Source: Streptomyces violaceus (GTDB lineage Bacteria; Actinomycetota; Actinomycetes; Streptomycetales; Streptomycetaceae). Taken from it: a stretch of 6,286 bases of DNA. The notes below the pieces were generated by a model. The model ran no database searches. It saw nothing but the letters and a program-made list of their open reading frames with translations, and had not been told where the DNA came from. Made by a program: the position numbers and the translations under genes. The stretch covers positions 1 to 6,286 of the forward strand of contig KL569178.1 in NCBI GenBank assembly GCA_000715635.1, given 5' to 3'. Positions 4,870-6,286 of this stretch are shown piece by piece; the first letter of the stretch is position 1; the number at the start of each line of letters is the position of its first letter.

Positions 4870-6286
4870 TCACTCGGGGTCGCCGGACGCGGCGGCCAGC
4901 AGACTGTGGACGATCGGGCCGGCGGAGCCACCGCCGGTGACACCCTCTTCGACGACGCAGGCCACGGCGACGTTGCCGCGGTGGGCGACGAGCCAGCCGT
5001 TGTTGTCCTGCGCGTCGGAGACCTCGGCGGTGCCGGTCTTGCCGCCGATCTCGCCGGGCAGATCGGCGAGGACGTTCGCGGTGCCGTCGGTGACGGTGGC
5101 CCGCAGCATCGCGCGCAACTGGGTGACGACACCCCTCGGGAGCGGGGTCGTGGTGGTCTTGTCCTCGTTGCCGTCGGTGAGCGAGGGCTGGTGGAAGGTG
5201 CCGGACACGGCCGTCGCGGTCACGGACGCCATGAGCAGCGGATTGGCCTGCACCCGGCCCTGCCCGATCATCGAGGCGGCCTTCTCCGTCTCGTCCTTCG
5301 GCGCCGGCACCGAGCCGTCGTATGTGGGAGCCCCGACGTGCCATTCCTGGCCCACGCCGAAGTACTTACGGGCCACATCCCTGAGTTCCCCGTCGTAGAG
5401 CCGGTCGCGCAGGCTGATGAACGCGGTGTTGCACGACTCGGTGAAGTCCTTGTGGAAGGTGGCGCCCGGGTGTTCGGAGAGCTCCACGTTCTGGAACCGC
5501 TTCCCCACCGTGAGGTACTGGGGGCAGTCGACGACGTCGTCCGGCTTGACGGCGTCCTTGAGCAGCAGGGCGCTGCTGGTGACGATCTTCCAGGTGGAGC
5601 CGGGCGCGTAGGTGCCGGAGAGGGCGCGGTTGAAGCCGGAGGCCGGGGAGTTCGCTACGGCCAGGATCTCGCCGTCGTCGATGCGCAGGGCGACGAGCGC
5701 GGCGTTCTTGCCCTCGGCGTGGGTGGCGAGGGCCTGCTCGGCTGCGGACTGCCAGCCGGCGTGCAGGGTCGTGCGGACGGGGCCCTTGTCCCGGACGGTC
5801 CGCGCGCCGAACCTGGCCTCCGTGCGCTCGACGTCCCCGGTGGCCCGGTCGACCAGGTGGATCGCCCCGCGGGCGCCGGAGTCCGTGCCGTTTCCGCCGA
5901 GGCGGGCCATGAGGGGTGCGAGGGAGGGGAGTTCGTCGCCGGACAGGGCCGTCCCCTGCCGGTCGATGACCTCGGGGGGCTTCGTCTCCTCCCGTTCGAG
6001 GCGGAACTTCTCGGTCCCGCTCAGGCGCGGGTGGACGACGGACAGCTTCCAGGCCACCTTCCAGGTGCCGTCGCTCTGCTGACGCAGCGGCAGCTTCGAC
6101 TCGTAGGTCCAGGTGCCCAGGCCGGTGACGAGCATCCGGGCGGTGAACGGGACGGAGATCGTGCCGTCCTCCGCCTCGGTCGCGGCCTCGGCCTCGGCCT
6201 CGGCCTCGAGCGCGGGCTTCGTGATCTCGAGTCCGGCGGTGAAGCTGTCCAGCACGCGCCCAGCCGCACCGGGGCTGGTCGTACGG
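4870..6286 (-). CDS. Class B penicillin-binding protein with NTF2-like (MecA_N-type) domain, 5' partial
   Basis: The frame enters from the right edge and ends at TGA 4872-4870, giving about 471 visible residues. GTG 6255-6253 is a possible start, but the frame stays open to the edge (RTTSPGAAGR) and the membrane anchor expected of this family is missing, so the true start lies outside. The first ~110 residues (FTAGLEITKPAL, TWTYESKLPLRQQ, TWKVAWKLSVVHPRL) resemble the NTF2-like domain of MecA-type PBPs; EVIDRQGTALSG opens the linker region. The transpeptidase domain has GSTWK (active Ser at 5598-5596), SCN (Ser codon 5436-5434) and KTGTAE (Lys codon 5040-5038). It should cross-link peptidoglycan on the outer face of the membrane; it lacks a glycosyltransferase domain. 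The beta-lactamase gene follows after 14 bp, suggesting a role in beta-lactam tolerance. A low-complexity EAEAEAEA stretch lies in the NTF2-like region. Confidence 0.9.
   Translation of the reverse strand, partial: RTTSPGAAGRVLDSFTAGLEITKPALEAEAEAEAATEAEDGTISVPFTARMLVTGLGTWTYESKLPLRQQSDGTWKVAWKLSVVHPRLSGTEKFRLEREETKPPEVIDRQGTALSGDELPSLAPLMARLGGNGTDSGARGAIHLVDRATGDVERTEARFGARTVRDKGPVRTTLHAGWQSAAEQALATHAEGKNAALVALRIDDGEILAVANSPASGFNRALSGTYAPGSTWKIVTSSALLLKDAVKPDDVVDCPQYLTVGKRFQNVELSEHPGATFHKDFTESCNTAFISLRDRLYDGELRDVARKYFGVGQEWHVGAPTYDGSVPAPKDETEKAASMIGQGRVQANPLLMASVTATAVSGTFHQPSLTDGNEDKTTTTPLPRGVVTQLRAMLRATVTDGTANVLADLPGEIGGKTGTAEVSDAQDNNGWLVAHRGNVAVACVVEEGVTGGGSAGPIVHSLLAAASGDPE
6184..6207. 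repeat. Hexanucleotide microsatellite (4 copies) inside the PBP gene
   Basis: GGCCTC occurs four times in tandem on the plus strand, encoding Glu-Ala pairs (EAEAEAEA) in the PBP. Unit changes keep the frame, so length variation would alter a charged loop of the NTF2-like domain rather than destroy the protein. Confidence 0.8.

Noticed and set aside
4856..5344. An upstream extension of the beta-lactamase frame
   Set aside because: It would run through the PBP transpeptidase domain and encodes Arg/His-rich nonsense. A ribosome-binding site and a Tat/lipobox signal peptide fix the start at 4855.
3983..5398. A 471-codon open frame on the plus strand opposite the beta-lactamase and PBP genes
   Set aside because: It is a mirror of the high-GC codon pattern of two well-supported genes; the translation shows no domain.

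Overview
The window looks like chromosomal DNA from a high-GC actinomycete, most likely Streptomyces or a close relative. Supporting signs are very high G+C, strong third-position GC bias, GTG starts, an alanine/arginine-rich proteome, a secreted CBM35 plant-polymer enzyme, a Tat-type class A beta-lactamase lipoprotein and DUF4328/DUF952 proteins. No RNA gene, CRISPR array, insertion sequence or attachment site was seen.

Layout, left to right. (1) 1-173 (+) is the Pro/Ser/Thr-rich C-terminal tail of a protein that starts outside the window. (2) 180-883 (-) is a ctaG-like cytochrome oxidase assembly gene that looks broken: a short N-terminal piece and the C-terminal half lie in different frames, and the middle, with its conserved helices, is missing. 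(3) 998-2575 (+) is a secreted pectate lyase, CBM35 plus a PL9 beta-helix, with the calcium-binding aspartates and catalytic lysine in place. It has its own promoter (895-923) and a palindromic operator-like site (928-941) at the expected transcription start, and it is followed by a strong 15-bp hairpin. (4) 2751-6286 (-) holds four co-directional genes. In transcription order they are a class B penicillin-binding protein (5' end outside the window), a class A beta-lactamase 14 bp downstream, a small DUF952 protein and a DUF4328 membrane protein.

The PBP/beta-lactamase pair is a plausible beta-lactam tolerance unit: a transpeptidase that may be poorly inhibited, plus a lipid-anchored hydrolase outside the membrane. 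The beta-lactamase has SDG instead of SDN and His at the position of Asn170. The DUF952 gene has a good leaderless-promoter candidate of its own, so the last two genes may form a sub-operon.

The most unusual structure is in the 70-bp gap between the DUF952 and DUF4328 genes. Three tandem 26-bp repeats each carry a purine-rich ribosome-binding-like stretch and a GTG. Because the period is 26, each unit's frame ends in a TGA that overlaps the next GTG (GTGA). The result is a chain of tiny cistrons running from the DUF952 stop to the DUF4328 start. I see no clear sign of a large undescribed multi-gene system; the best leads are this repeat-coupled junction, the broken ctaG and the variant beta-lactamase.
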